Assembly: GCA_050011895.1 (NCBI GenBank)
Contig: JBEKIF010000030.1
Span: forward strand, 1-51,504
Reading direction: 5' to 3'
Length of the DNA stretch: 51,504 bases
Source of the DNA: DATBGO01 sp050011895
GTDB taxonomy: Bacteria; Actinomycetota; Actinomycetes; Streptosporangiales; Streptosporangiaceae
Below are positions 1 through 8,589 of the stretch, in pieces. The first letter of the stretch is position 1, and each line of letters starts with the position of its first letter. The notes below the pieces were generated by a model. It was not told the origin of the DNA. It saw only the letters and a list, made by a program, of their open reading frames with translations, and searched no databases. A program made the translations under genes and the position numbers.

Positions 1-266
1 CAGCCCGCATCGGGGGCGAGGACGACGCCGTCGCGCCGCACGCCGGCCGGCTGGCCGGAGCGCACCAGGACCTCCGCGATGCCGACCCTGGACACGTTCC
101 CGGCAGCCACCAGGCGCGGCAGCAGCCATAGCCTGCCGTCCGGGCTGCGCCCGCTGGCCGGGTTGAGGACGCCCTCCGCCTCGAACTCGGCCCCCGGCTC
201 GGCGGACATGATCACGCCCAGCCGGGTCAGCCGGTAGGGCACATTCGTCGTAACTGCGGGCGTCAC
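1..266 (-). CDS. GH130-like glycosidase/phosphorylase, N-terminal part
   Basis: This is the first 88 codons of a gene that runs off the left edge. It starts with GTG at 266, one base after the stop of the upstream permease, so it is the last visible gene of the sugar-import operon. The visible protein contains YRLTRLGVIM, then EGVLNPASGRSPDGRLWLLPRLV and AAGNVSRVGIA, the pattern of the first beta-propeller blade of GH130 enzymes (beta-mannoside and related glycoside phosphorylases or hydrolases). These act in the cytoplasm on oligosaccharides, which fits the coupled importer. The catalytic Asp region lies outside the window, so phosphorylase and hydrolase cannot be separated. Confidence 0.7.
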   Translation of the reverse strand, partial: MTPAVTTNVPYRLTRLGVIMSAEPGAEFEAEGVLNPASGRSPDGRLWLLPRLVAAGNVSRVGIAEVLVRSGQPAGVRRDGVVLAPDAG

Positions 267-267
267 G

Positions 268-1197
268 TCAGCCTTTCACGGCGGAGCCGATGTTAACGGA
301 CACGAAGTGCCGCTGGAAGATGATGAACAGTACGACCGCGGGCAGGGCTAGCACGAACGCTCCGGCCATGATCGTGCCGTACAGATTCGTCGCGACTGAC
401 GAACCGGTGCTGATGTAGTTGGCCAGGGCGACCGCGAGTGGCTGCAGGCTCTGCTCCTTGGTGATCAGGAACGGCCACAGGAACTCGTTCCACGGCCCGA
501 TGAAGGTGAGCAGCATCGCGGTCAGCACCGCGGGGCGGACGAGCGGAAGCGCGACGCGGGTCAGGACGCGCAACTCGCTGGCGCCGTCGATCCGGGCGGC
601 GTCGAAGAGTTCCTTCGGCACCGAGAGGAAGTACTGCCGGAAGATGAAAACGGCGGTGGAGTTGATCAGGAACGGCGCGATCATCCCGAGGTAGGAGTTG
701 CCGAGCCCGTAGTTTCTCACGATGATCACGTACAACGGGATGATCAGCAGCTGGAACGGGACCATCAGCAGCAGCAGCATGAAGGCGAACAGCACGCTGC
801 GGCCGCGGAAGCGCAGCTGGGCCAGGGCGTATCCGGCCAGTATGCCGAACACGAGGGTTCCCAGCAGGACGCCGCCGGTGAAGATGCCGGAGTTGATGAG
901 CGCCTTGCCCAGGCTCAGTGCCGCGTTGATCTGGCCATAGTTGTGCAGGGTGAGGTTGCTCGGCCACGGCACGACGCCGCTCAGTGAGGTATTAGCGGTC
1001 TTCTGCAGCGACCCGAGGATCATGTAGTAGAAGGGGAAGATAAACACCAGCGCCCCGAACAGCAGCAGGGTTAGGCGCCACCACGAGCGCGGGACGCGCG
1101 GTTTGATCCCCGGGACATCGTCGAATGCGGTGATGGCCCCGGAGGGAACCGCCGGGACCTCCGGGACCTCCGGTGCCGTGCGGGCCGTGTGGGTCAT
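268..1197 (-). CDS. carbohydrate ABC transporter permease, MalG type
   Basis: Inner-membrane permease of a CUT1-type sugar ABC importer. After a Pro-rich cytoplasmic N-terminus there are six hydrophobic segments. The EAA loop for the ATPase is visible late in the protein as FDAARIDGASELRVLTRVALP, followed by GPWNEFLWPF, typical of MalG-side subunits. The ATG at 1197 was chosen over an in-frame codon at 1221 because it forms an ATGA overlap with the stop of the MalF-like gene (1194-1196), indicating translational coupling. About 309 residues, normal for the family. No ATPase gene is in the operon, so a shared MsiK-like ATPase encoded elsewhere is likely, as is usual in actinomycetes. Confidence 0.92.
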   Translation of the reverse strand: MTHTARTAPEVPEVPAVPSGAITAFDDVPGIKPRVPRSWWRLTLLLFGALVFIFPFYYMILGSLQKTANTSLSGVVPWPSNLTLHNYGQINAALSLGKALINSGIFTGGVLLGTLVFGILAGYALAQLRFRGRSVLFAFMLLLLMVPFQLLIIPLYVIIVRNYGLGNSYLGMIAPFLINSTAVFIFRQYFLSVPKELFDAARIDGASELRVLTRVALPLVRPAVLTAMLLTFIGPWNEFLWPFLITKEQSLQPLAVALANYISTGSSVATNLYGTIMAGAFVLALPAVVLFIIFQRHFVSVNIGSAVKG

Positions 1198-2162
1198 GCC
1201 TGCCTCCTTTGCACCAGCCACAGGAGGCCGGAGACCGCGAACACTCCGATGACGAGGATCACCCCGAGGGCCGAGGCGAAGTCAGGGCGGTTCTGCTCGA
1301 TTCCGGTCTGGTAGATCAGCAGCACCGGCGAGGCGGACTTGCCGTTCGGGCCCCCGCCGGCGGTCAGCAGGTAGGGCTCGGTGAACAGGTTCGCGCCGGT
1401 AATGATCGCCAGCAGGGCGACCAGCGTGGTCACCTGCCGGACGCCGGGGATGGTCACCGACCGGAACCGGTGCCACCACGACGCGCCGTCCACCTCCGCG
1501 GCGTCGTACAGCTCCTTCGGGACGTTCTGCAGCGCGGCCAGGTAGAGCAGGATGAAGAATCCCATCTGTTTCCACGTGACGAATATCGCGATCGACGGCA
1601 TCGCCCAGGTTTCGTTAATCAGCCAGGACGGATGCGGCGCCAGCGGCCCGAGCACGTTGTCGACGATCCCGCCGGCGCCCCACATGAACAGCCACACCCC
1701 GACTATCGCCACGCTGGCTGTGACGTACGGCGCGTAGAAGCTGGTGCGGAAGAAGGTGCGGAACGGGATCGCCGCGTTCAGCGCGGTCGCCAGCAGCAGC
1801 GACAGCATCACCGTGAGCGGCACGTTGATGACCAGGAAGATGAGGATGTTGAGGAACGCCTGGCGCACCGCCGGGTCCTCGAGCACGGCCGTGTAGTTGG
1901 CCAGCCCGACGTACGGCCGGGGGACGCTCACGCCGGGCGCGGCGAAGAAATAACGGTGGAACGAGATCCACGCCGCCAGGACTAGCGGGTAGGCGAACAG
2001 CAACGCGATGAACAGCGCGTACGGCGCGCCGAAGACCATCCCGATCGGATTGCGCCCGAACGCGATGCGCGTGATCCACTGCACCCTGGACGGGCGGCTG
2101 CCGGGCCGAGGCCCCCCTTCCAGCGGGGGGACCTCGGGGCGACCGGATGTGATGCTGGTCAT
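1194..2162 (-). CDS. carbohydrate ABC transporter permease, MalF type
   Basis: Partner permease of the same sugar importer. The N-terminal 30 residues are Pro/Gly-rich, then come six membrane spans starting at GAPYALFIALLFAYPLVLAAW. The EAA motif is visible as YDAAEVDGASWWHRFRSVTIP. It ends with a short basic tail (VQRRQA). The start at 2162 (MTSITSG) is preferred to the longest reading from 2279, whose extra 39 residues are low-complexity and overlap the binding-protein gene; from 2162 the gap to the upstream stop is 10 bases. About 322 residues. It forms the heterodimeric pore with the MalG-type subunit. Confidence 0.92.
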   Translation of the reverse strand: MTSITSGRPEVPPLEGGPRPGSRPSRVQWITRIAFGRNPIGMVFGAPYALFIALLFAYPLVLAAWISFHRYFFAAPGVSVPRPYVGLANYTAVLEDPAVRQAFLNILIFLVINVPLTVMLSLLLATALNAAIPFRTFFRTSFYAPYVTASVAIVGVWLFMWGAGGIVDNVLGPLAPHPSWLINETWAMPSIAIFVTWKQMGFFILLYLAALQNVPKELYDAAEVDGASWWHRFRSVTIPGVRQVTTLVALLAIITGANLFTEPYLLTAGGGPNGKSASPVLLIYQTGIEQNRPDFASALGVILVIGVFAVSGLLWLVQRRQA

Positions 2163-2172
2163 GTCGCGCCGG

Positions 2173-3468
2173 TCACTGTGTTGCGCCGGCTGCGACGAGC
2201 TTGTTGATCTGCGCCGCGGCGGCGGCAAGCGCCGCGTTGGGGTTCTCCTGGCCGAAGATGACCGACTTTGACCAGGCATCGCGGAAGGCCTGCCAGTCCT
2301 CGATCGAATTCGGCACGTTGGGCACCTCGATCACGTGGGCTGCCTCCGCCGCGAACTCCTGGTAGGCCGGGTTTGCCTTGAAGTAGGGCGCGTACAGCTG
2401 CTGGATCCCCTGGCGCATCGGCATCTGCCCGGTCATGTCCAGCAGCTTGCCGTCCTCGGCGGAACTGGTGGAGAACTTGAGGAAGTCCCACGCGGTCCCG
2501 CGGTTCTTGCACGAGGCGTACATGGCGATGTTCTTGGCATCACTGAATGTCGGGACCTGGTCCCCATGGCTGCCGGTCGTGGTCGGTACGGGCACCACGC
2601 CCCAGTCGACCTTGGGGTAGGTGGCGATCGCCCACGGCCCGACGATGGCCATCGCCACCGTGCCAGCGGCGAACGGGTCGTTGGTGTAGACCTCCTTGCC
2701 GGCGAGGTTCTCGGCGTACAGCTTCTGCCAGAACGCCGCGACCGCATCGCCGGCCGGGGAGTTGAACGTCGCCTTCCCGTTCTCGACCAGTTCCTTTCCG
2801 CCAGTCTCGGCCGCGAACATCGGGTAGAAGTCGTACCAGGCCTGGTAGAAATCACTCGACGGATCCGGGTAGATGGCGTACTTGGCCGCTCCCGAAGACA
2901 CGACCTTCTTGGCGCTGGCCAGGAACTCGCTGTAGGTGCTCAGCGGCGGGTTGGTGGTACTGATGCCGGCCTTGGCGAATATCTTCTTGTTGTAGAAGAT
3001 CATCACCGGGTTCGACTTCCACGGCAGCTGGTAGTAGTCGCCGTTCGGCGACTTGTACACGCTGGCGCCGGGCCCGGTGCGCGCCTGGATGTAGCTGACG
3101 GCACCGGGGAAGTCGTTGAGCGGCACCAGACCGCCCTGCTGCTCGAAGGTCGCCACCGCTGCCGGGGCGGTGTTGTAGATGAGGCACGGTTCGCTGCCCG
3201 CCGTGATCGCAGCGCCGATGACCTCCTCCGACGACGCGGCCGCCGGGATCTGCTGCCCGGTGACCTTCTCGCTCGGGTGGAGTTTGTTCCAGGCAGCGAC
3301 CATCTGCTCGCCCCAGGCGACCTCCTGGGCATTGTTGGAGTACCAGATGCTGATCGGGCCTTGGGCGGTGGCCGAGGTGCTAGCTGAGGTCCCCCCTCCG
3401 CCACCGCAGGCGACCAAACCCAAGGTCAGCGTAACGGCTGCGGCTGCTGCGACAATTGGTGATTTCAT
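2173..3468 (-). CDS. extracellular sugar-binding lipoprotein of ABC importer
   Basis: Substrate-capture component of the importer and first gene of the operon. The N-terminus MKSPIVAAAAAVTLTLGLVAC is a lipoprotein signal with LVAC lipobox (Cys21), followed by a Gly-rich linker, so the protein is anchored outside the membrane. The rest (431 residues) has cluster 1 (MalE-like) solute-binding features: ISIWYSNNAQEVAWGEQMVAAWN near the N-terminus, GDYYQLPWKSNPVMIFYNKKIF in lobe 1, and FAAGTVAMAIVGPWAIATYP. The start ATG at 3468 has a G-rich ribosome binding site (GGGGGGAAG) just upstream. The ligand is unknown; the GH130 gene suggests a mannoside or other beta-linked oligosaccharide. Confidence 0.93.
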   Translation of the reverse strand: MKSPIVAAAAAVTLTLGLVACGGGGGTSASTSATAQGPISIWYSNNAQEVAWGEQMVAAWNKLHPSEKVTGQQIPAAASSEEVIGAAITAGSEPCLIYNTAPAAVATFEQQGGLVPLNDFPGAVSYIQARTGPGASVYKSPNGDYYQLPWKSNPVMIFYNKKIFAKAGISTTNPPLSTYSEFLASAKKVVSSGAAKYAIYPDPSSDFYQAWYDFYPMFAAETGGKELVENGKATFNSPAGDAVAAFWQKLYAENLAGKEVYTNDPFAAGTVAMAIVGPWAIATYPKVDWGVVPVPTTTGSHGDQVPTFSDAKNIAMYASCKNRGTAWDFLKFSTSSAEDGKLLDMTGQMPMRQGIQQLYAPYFKANPAYQEFAAEAAHVIEVPNVPNSIEDWQAFRDAWSKSVIFGQENPNAALAAAAAQINKLVAAGATQ

Positions 3469-3480
3469 GATCTTCCCCCC

Positions 3481-3517
3481 TTACTGGGGTTCTCTCGCTC
3501 TTACTGGGGTTGTCTCG
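3481..3517. repeat. 17-bp direct repeat in the leader of the sugar ABC operon
   Basis: The sequence TTACTGGGGTTCTCTCG at 3481-3497 recurs at 3501-3517 with a single change (C to G). The period is 20 bp, about two helical turns, and the copies lie 13-49 bases upstream of the binding-protein start. The position and phasing fit a paired operator or a leader element, but a chance local duplication is possible. No regulator gene sits next to it. Confidence 0.5.
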
Positions 3518-3585
3518 TCGGAGATCGGTCGGTTCAAAGTGCCGCCTGGACCAGATCGATCGCAGCGACCGGCTCACGGTGTCGA

Positions 3586-3927
3586 TCACCTGCACATAGG
3601 CGACTGCCGACACTTCGTCGCCGACGTTGCCGCAGGTGATGACGGCCTGGGGAGGGGCATGCAGGGTGCTGTTGCGCGGTGACACGCGATGCAGGACATC
3701 GGTGAGCGACCAGTCCGCTGCGGTGTCAGCGCCGGGCACCGGCTGGAGGCGCGCGGCAGCATGCGCCACGCCGGAGGCCTCAGCGCGCACACGGCGGTGC
3801 CGTACGCAAACGGCTGTCCTAAGGGGAGGCCCGTCAGGCGCGGGCGGACGACCACGGAGTCGTTGCCTAGCGCGTGGCTGCTACCGCTTTCGGCTGGGAC
3901 GACGGCGAGTTCCGAGACGACGATCAT
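3586..3927 (-). other. possible small or frameshifted gene, unrecognised
   Basis: Between the HAD phosphatase and the sugar operon (3518-4355) no clear gene is present. The best candidate is a 113-codon reading frame from ATG 3927, with GGAG eight bases before it. Its first ~45 residues (IVVSELAVVPAESGSSHALG...) look protein-like, and then the more plausible sense continues in the frame that ends at 3380, as if one indel had occurred near 3790. I recognise no family in either part. A 12-bp palindrome lies about 117 bases upstream. This may be a decayed gene or only non-coding sequence. Confidence 0.2.
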
Positions 3928-4043
3928 GGCCGTGACTCCATGTGCCCGGTGGGAAGGGATTCCCGATGAGCCCGCGGGGTCTCGACTGGCCGCAGTCGGT
4001 GCTGCTGCCAGTCAACGCCGAGTCCGATAACGTTGTCCATAGG

Positions 4044-4055
4044 TGTAGATCTACA
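4044..4055. promoter_or_regulatory. palindrome TGTAGATCTACA, candidate TetR operator
   Basis: A perfect 12-bp palindrome in an AT-richer stretch, with a further CTACA half-site at 4064-4068. It matches the TGTAGNNCTACA element that occurs twice in the promoter region of the TetR gene at 45560 and, with one mismatch, upstream of the aldehyde dehydrogenase at 21702. Any target here would be on the minus strand: the unclear reading frame at 3586-3927 or, farther away, the sugar operon. Confidence 0.45.
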
Positions 4056-4280
4056 TCTAACGTCTACAGGTAATAAGGTGGCCGCAACCGGGCCGTCGGA
4101 GGCGCACGTCAGCCTGATAGGTGATCACTCACGGGCTTAGCTGCCGCTGCGGCCGTAGCGGTCTTCGAGGCGGCCGACGTCGTCGCGCTGCCGGCTGCGA
4201 TAGCCGGGCAGCACGGCGGGGCCGGAAGCGCTCAGACGTGCCCGGCACGTAGAACTCGGCTCGTCCGGGACACCGAAGGC

Positions 4281-4342
4281 GGCTGCGGACCGACGGCCGC
4301 CCGGTCCCGAGGGCTGCGGACGGACGGCCGCCCGGTCCCGAG
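4281..4342. repeat. two tandem copies of a 31-bp unit
   Basis: The segment 4281-4311 (beginning GGCTGCGGAC, ending GGTCCCGAG) is followed directly by 4312-4342, which differs at one base. It lies just downstream of the HAD phosphatase stop in a very GC-rich stretch. No function is suggested beyond local slippage or duplication. Confidence 0.7.
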
Positions 4343-4355
4343 CGGCCGCGTCGGC

Positions 4356-5180
4356 TTACGCCGATGGCCGCGGGTGCTCGGAAATAATTCGAAATTGGGG
4401 CGAGGCGGTGACTCCGTCCCACCACTCGTTGAACTGCGTTATCACGGTAAGCGTATCCTGCCAACTCGTGATGGGGACACATGGCACGCCAACGGCCAAT
4501 ACCGGATAATCATTCCCGATCTCATCAAGCCGATCACCTACGAATAGCAACTCCTCTGGGGCTGCGTGGATCTGAATCATGAGCTTGCGAATTCCGTAAG
4601 CCTTGTCGATCCCCTTGCGCGTAACATCAACCGACGTCGAACCACCCCCCCTTACCTCGAAGTCAGGCAGCATTGGTGCGGCCTGAGCCACGAGCAGGCT
4701 CCTTTTCGTCCCATCAGGGTCCCACGCGGCCTTAGCATCGAGCGGGGCGGCTTGCCCGAGAGCGGAGTAGGTCACCTGGCTGCCGCGGTCCTCAATGAGT
4801 TCGCCCCACGGATGCTCAGCCCAGTACCCGAGCGCCCTTGACGTTTCTTCGAGGACCTGTATGATTCGCGCTTTCTCCACCGCGGACAAGTCTTCGGAAT
4901 AGACCCGTGTCCACGCACCCTGCCGTCGCGTGTAATAACGCGTGCCACACGTCGGCATCAGATGAAGTCGGCTGAGGACTTGTTCCGGAGCGGTTAGCCG
5001 GTCGAGGACCTGGGCTTGGAATTGCTCGAATCGGCCGCCCGAGATGATGCAGACGGGGAGGCGCTGGAGAAGGGACACCAGAGCCGTTGCCATCGAAGGG
5101 TCCAGGGCAGACTTGGACGGCGCGAGCGTGTCATCAAGATCAAAGACAACCGCCTTCGTGCAGCGAGGCGTCTGGTACAT
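4356..5180 (-). CDS. HAD-superfamily phosphatase (Cof/phosphomannomutase-like)
   Basis: Cytoplasmic HAD hydrolase. HAD motif 1 is AVVFDLDDTLAPSK, with the nucleophile Asp14 and acid/base Asp16; motif 2 is CIISGGR; the late motif FVGDRLDEIGND supplies the Mg-binding acids. The cap between them gives a type IIB layout, as in sugar phosphatases and phosphomannomutases. The ATG at 5180 (MYQTPRC) is used because the 15 extra residues from 5225 are basic and unlike the family; length is then 274. The gene looks less GC-rich than its neighbours, with AT-ending codons, which suggests recent acquisition. It stands alone, so the substrate is not indicated. Confidence 0.8.
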   Translation of the reverse strand: MYQTPRCTKAVVFDLDDTLAPSKSALDPSMATALVSLLQRLPVCIISGGRFEQFQAQVLDRLTAPEQVLSRLHLMPTCGTRYYTRRQGAWTRVYSEDLSAVEKARIIQVLEETSRALGYWAEHPWGELIEDRGSQVTYSALGQAAPLDAKAAWDPDGTKRSLLVAQAAPMLPDFEVRGGGSTSVDVTRKGIDKAYGIRKLMIQIHAAPEELLFVGDRLDEIGNDYPVLAVGVPCVPITSWQDTLTVITQFNEWWDGVTASPQFRIISEHPRPSA

Positions 5181-5570
5181 GACCGCGGCGCAGGAGCGCC
5201 TACTCCGCACCGCGTAGCTGGGCAAGGTTCATGCACAGCAGCCTACGAGCAGGCCAGGCCGGACTTCGTGCCTTCCCCGCGGGACCGCCAGTCGAGTTCC
5301 CGGCCGGGAACTCGTGGGCAGGTGCAATCCCCTGCTGGCCATACGGTCCGGGCCCGGTTCGGCGCGAAGGGCGCTCAGCCGAGTGGGGTCAGGATGCCGG
5401 CCATCCGCAGGCGCGACGGCGCTGGCCGGTATCGTGATGCCTGCTGGGCCAAGCCGCGCTCGCGGCAGAGCCTGTGCCTAGATCAGGCCACACTCCGTCC
5501 TGGTTCCTGTCGCTGGCCTCGGGCAGCACCTGGGCGGGTGCTGAGATGGCGGAGGGAACAGGGCTGGGGC
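5181..5570. other. intergenic region, no gene recognised
   Basis: About 390 bases between the divergent HAD phosphatase and DMT transporter genes. The short plus-strand reading frames here have no family features. Both promoters should lie here, but no convincing -35/-10 pair or operator was found by eye. Confidence 0.5.
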
Positions 5571-6440
5571 ATGACCCTCACCGTGGTGTTCGCCCTGGCC
5601 GCTGCCTTCTCCAACGCGGTCAACGTGCTGACGCAGCACTCAGCGAGCGTCGGCGCCCCGAAGCGGGAGAAGGGCTGGCGCCTGGTCGGCTACCTGTTCC
5701 GGCAGCCGCTGTGGCTGTTCGGCTGGATCGCTGCGGCGGGTGGGTTCGCCTTCCAGGCCATCGCCCTGCACGACGGCCAGCTGTCGGTGGTCCAGCCCAT
5801 TCTCGTTACTGAGCTGGTCTTCGTTCTCGTCCTGCGCCGGGTATGGATCCGCCAGGACGTGGCACGCGCCGCGTGGGCCTCCGTACTCGTCGTGTGCGTG
5901 GCACTGGCCGTGTTCCTGACCGTGGCCGAGCCTACGGGCGGCCGCCCCGCTCCCGAGACGGCGGTATGGGTGTCAGCCTTGGTCGTGTTCGGAGGGACCA
6001 TCGCCCTGTTGGCCGCGCTGGGCATGCGGGGCTCACCGGTGCACCGGGCTGCGGTCTTCGCGGTGGCGGCAGCGCTCGCGTGGGCCCTGATGGCCACCTT
6101 TATCAAGACCGCGACCGATACGCTCACCACGTCTGGCATAACTGGCATGCTCACCGGATGGCCGGTGTACGCGCTAGCTGCCGCCGCGGTCACCGGCACG
6201 CTGCTCGAGCAGTCCGCTCTCCACGTCGGGCCGTTGAGCGTGTCCCAGCCACTGCTGGTCATCATCAACCCGTTCGCGAGCATCGCCTTGAGCGTCTGGC
6301 TGTTCGACGAGCGCTTCACCGACAGCCCGGCGAAGATCGCCATCGCCGTCCTGGCTTTCGCCGCCCTGGCCATCGGGGTCACCGTATTGTCGCGAACGGC
6401 GCCGAAGGATCTCAGCCCGGCGAGGCCGGCCAGGTCGTGA
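5571..6440 (+). CDS. DMT/EamA-type membrane transporter
   Basis: Polytopic inner-membrane protein of 289 residues with about nine or ten hydrophobic segments and the two-repeat arrangement of drug/metabolite transporters. The first helix MTLTVVFALAAAFSNAVNVLTQ carries the small-residue pattern of the first EamA helix, and LSVVQPILVTELVFVLVL and LSVSQPLLVIINPFASIALS are equivalent helices of the two halves, each ending near an acidic residue. The start at 5571 was chosen because upstream sequence in this frame (from 5016) is not hydrophobic and runs antisense to the HAD gene. The substrate cannot be read from the sequence. Confidence 0.82.
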   Translation: MTLTVVFALAAAFSNAVNVLTQHSASVGAPKREKGWRLVGYLFRQPLWLFGWIAAAGGFAFQAIALHDGQLSVVQPILVTELVFVLVLRRVWIRQDVARAAWASVLVVCVALAVFLTVAEPTGGRPAPETAVWVSALVVFGGTIALLAALGMRGSPVHRAAVFAVAAALAWALMATFIKTATDTLTTSGITGMLTGWPVYALAAAAVTGTLLEQSALHVGPLSVSQPLLVIINPFASIALSVWLFDERFTDSPAKIAIAVLAFAALAIGVTVLSRTAPKDLSPARPARS

Positions 6441-6628
6441 GGGATGCCGACCGGGCGGCAGCTTTCCTCGCCCGGCGCTCGGTTCCTGGGCGCCCAGCTG
6501 ATCGCGCAGGTCGTCCGTCGCCCGGGTCTGGACTGGCCTGCGCGAGCTGGACCGCAGGCAGCACACCATGGCCGCGGTCGGCCGCGCGGGGCGCAATGCG
6601 GCAGCTGCGCAAAACGGAGGGGCTTTCG

Positions 6629-7540
6629 ATGGTAGGCAGCCGGTTCTCTATCGAGCGGGTGCGGGGTAATCGGCTAGTGCCGTGGGGCGAGCGGCGGCTC
6701 GAGCACCACCCGAGCGGGCGGCTCGGTAGCCTCGTCCTCGGCTGGCCGCGACGCTACGCGGAGTCGAGCGAGTACTCTGCTGCAGCACTAGTCCTCGGCA
6801 CCTTCTTGTCGGTGGTCCCAGCGCTGCTTGCCGTGTATGCCCTTGCCGACCTGTCGGTCGGCTCGGGCAACGGCATCGCTCAACATCTGATCTACCGCCT
6901 CCATATCCACCAGCCGGCCATCGCGCTGGTGGTTTCAGCGTTCGGAAGCGAGGCCAGCAATGCTGCAGCCGCCTCGGTCGTCGGTCTGCTGGGTTTTCTC
7001 ATCTTCGGACTCGGCCTCGGGAAGATCGTTCAGGACGTCTACGCCCGGGCCTGGCGTATCGAAGTCGGCTCGCCGACCGACCGGTGGCGCTTCGCAATCT
7101 GGTTCATCGTCTCGACGACCCTGTTGGGTCTGCAGGTGGCGGAAGAATCGGTTGTCTCATCGTTAGGCTGGGTGCTGGTCAGCCCGATCGGGTTCGCCGT
7201 GCTCGTCGCATTCTGGCTCTGGACGCCATGGTTCCTGTTGCACCGTCACATAACGCTGGCCCAGCTGCTTCCGGGCGCACTGCTCGTCGCGGCCACTTAC
7301 CTGGGCGCGGCGACTGTCTCCGAGTTCTTACTCGGCTACTGGGTTACCGACAACGGACGCCTTTTCGGCTCCTTCGGCGTGGTCCTCGCCCTGCTGGCGT
7401 GGGGGCAGGTCCTGGCCGGGATCTGGCTTACGTGCGGCATCTTCTCACCCGTCTACGCGGAGTGGCGTGCTGGCTGGAAACGCGATGGAACATCGCCCTT
7501 CTCCCGTTATGAGCGCGCCTCCGATAAGGCTCAGAACTAA
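6629..7540 (+). CDS. YihY/BrkB-family inner-membrane protein
   Basis: Membrane protein of 303 residues with about six transmembrane helices, matching the YihY/virulence factor BrkB family of unknown biochemical function (once wrongly called RNase BN). Visible spans include SAAALVLGTFLSVVPALLAVYAL, GLLGFLIFGLGLGKIVQDVY and the late FGSFGVVLALLAWGQVLAGIWL, with an Arg-rich N-terminus in the cytoplasm. The ATG at 6629 follows ACGGAGGGG at a good distance. A second family member is encoded at 23442-24443. A bulged hairpin follows the stop. Confidence 0.8.
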   Translation: MVGSRFSIERVRGNRLVPWGERRLEHHPSGRLGSLVLGWPRRYAESSEYSAAALVLGTFLSVVPALLAVYALADLSVGSGNGIAQHLIYRLHIHQPAIALVVSAFGSEASNAAAASVVGLLGFLIFGLGLGKIVQDVYARAWRIEVGSPTDRWRFAIWFIVSTTLLGLQVAEESVVSSLGWVLVSPIGFAVLVAFWLWTPWFLLHRHITLAQLLPGALLVAATYLGAATVSEFLLGYWVTDNGRLFGSFGVVLALLAWGQVLAGIWLTCGIFSPVYAEWRAGWKRDGTSPFSRYERASDKAQN

Positions 7541-7553
7541 CTCATCCGTCTTC

Positions 7554-7583
7554 CTGCGCCCCAGCCTGAGGTGCTGGGCGCAG
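7554..7583. terminator. hairpin between convergent genes
   Basis: CTGCGCCCCAGC and GCTGGGCGCAG can form an 11-bp stem with one bulged C and a 7-base loop. It lies 13 bases after the YihY stop and 54 bases beyond the stop of the convergent hydrolase gene, so it could end transcription from both sides. There is no U-tract, as is common in high-GC actinomycetes. Confidence 0.55.
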
Positions 7584-7636
7584 GTGAACCGCCTGACGAC
7601 CAGAGCCCGGTTCGTCACGTGCCGGGTCTGCCGACC

Positions 7637-8227
7637 CTATGACGGTGCTGCGCCGCTGCCCTGCCAGGCGCGGGCTTGCGACCAGCGCCACCAGTCGGCT
7701 GGCTCGCATTCCCGTTCGGTGCCAAGGTCGGGATGCGCCCATCCGACCGATGGCAGGTCATACAGCATCGCGGCGAGGCTCGAGCAGACCACGTGTCCCG
7801 GCAGGAGGTTATGGTCGGAGGGCCACCGCCACAGCGGGTCTATCAGCGCGGAAAGGTCTTCGACATGCAGCGCGCCCAGCGCGTCCTCCCCGATGCCGAC
7901 CCAGTCGTAGGCGATGCCCAGTGACTTCGCGGCGCTGGCCAGGAAGGTCGCCAGCTGATTATGGTCGTCAGGCTTCGGCTCATCATGATTAGACTCGGTC
8001 CGGGTGTCGGACAGGAACGGGGTGCAGTCGACCGGTCCGACACCGCCGGGTTGTCCCTGGATCCCCATCCACCGGCCCACCTGGTCCTGGTGCGTGATGA
8101 CCACGACATGATTGGCGACCGCGGGCTTGCCCTCCAGCGCTTCGCCCACCCGGATGAGGTCCTGGGTCAGGTCCTGGCCTGTCCACACGGCCAGCACGTC
8201 GCCAGGGGCGGCAGGCAAACTTGTCAT
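7637..8227 (-). CDS. permuted papain-like (YiiX/YaeF type) hydrolase
   Basis: Protein of 196 residues resembling the permuted NlpC/P60 or papain-fold enzymes (YiiX/YaeF type), which hydrolyse amide or thioester bonds. Evidence: the opening GDVLAVWTG typical of these proteins, a His in VANHVVVITH (His40) and, late in the chain, the nucleophile candidate in HVVCSSLAAMLYDL (Cys148). This His-before-Cys order is the permuted arrangement. No signal peptide is visible. The start at 8227 has a GAGGAG ribosome binding site. It lies downstream of a holin-like gene on the same strand, so a lysis or cell-wall role is conceivable, but substrate and location are unknown. Confidence 0.6.
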   Translation of the reverse strand: MTSLPAAPGDVLAVWTGQDLTQDLIRVGEALEGKPAVANHVVVITHQDQVGRWMGIQGQPGGVGPVDCTPFLSDTRTESNHDEPKPDDHNQLATFLASAAKSLGIAYDWVGIGEDALGALHVEDLSALIDPLWRWPSDHNLLPGHVVCSSLAAMLYDLPSVGWAHPDLGTERECEPADWWRWSQARAWQGSGAAPS

Positions 8228-8589
8228 AGTGTGCTCCTCTCGTGGTCTGCGGATCTCTCGTGGCCTGCGGCATCACTGGGCGCCACAGAATGTCAGCTAA
8301 TATACTGATATGAATGGTGTCCGTCATGGTGACGCCCCGGTTCTCTGCCGGGATATTCTGTGACGACGTCGGCCACCGGGCTTTCTATCGAAGGCGCCGC
8401 GGGCAAAGCCGGCCAGCCTCGTGGTAAATATGGCTAAGACAGTGGCCGGGGCGGCTAACTCCTTGGACCCGCTGCGGGCAGTGCTCACGTTCCTGTTCCT
8501 GCCGATGACCGTCGCCCGGAAACAAGCTGGCTACATCGTGGCAGCCTGCCCGTCTCACAGGCAAGAAGTATTCGCGCCCGGATCTTGCG
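8228..8589. other. intergenic region, no gene recognised
   Basis: About 360 bases between the hydrolase gene and the holin-like gene on the same strand. An imperfect repeat (TCTCGTGGTCTGCGG / TCTCGTGGCCTGCGG) lies at about 8238-8270, just upstream of the hydrolase. No reading frame here shows family features. Confidence 0.45.

Noticed and set aside
2335..3387. 350-codon plus-strand reading frame
   Set aside because: Shadow of the sugar-binding lipoprotein gene.
3925..4040. 38-codon minus-strand frame (MDNVIGLGVDWQQ...) as a leader peptide
   Set aside because: No ribosome binding site, no attenuator structure seen and no resemblance to known leaders.
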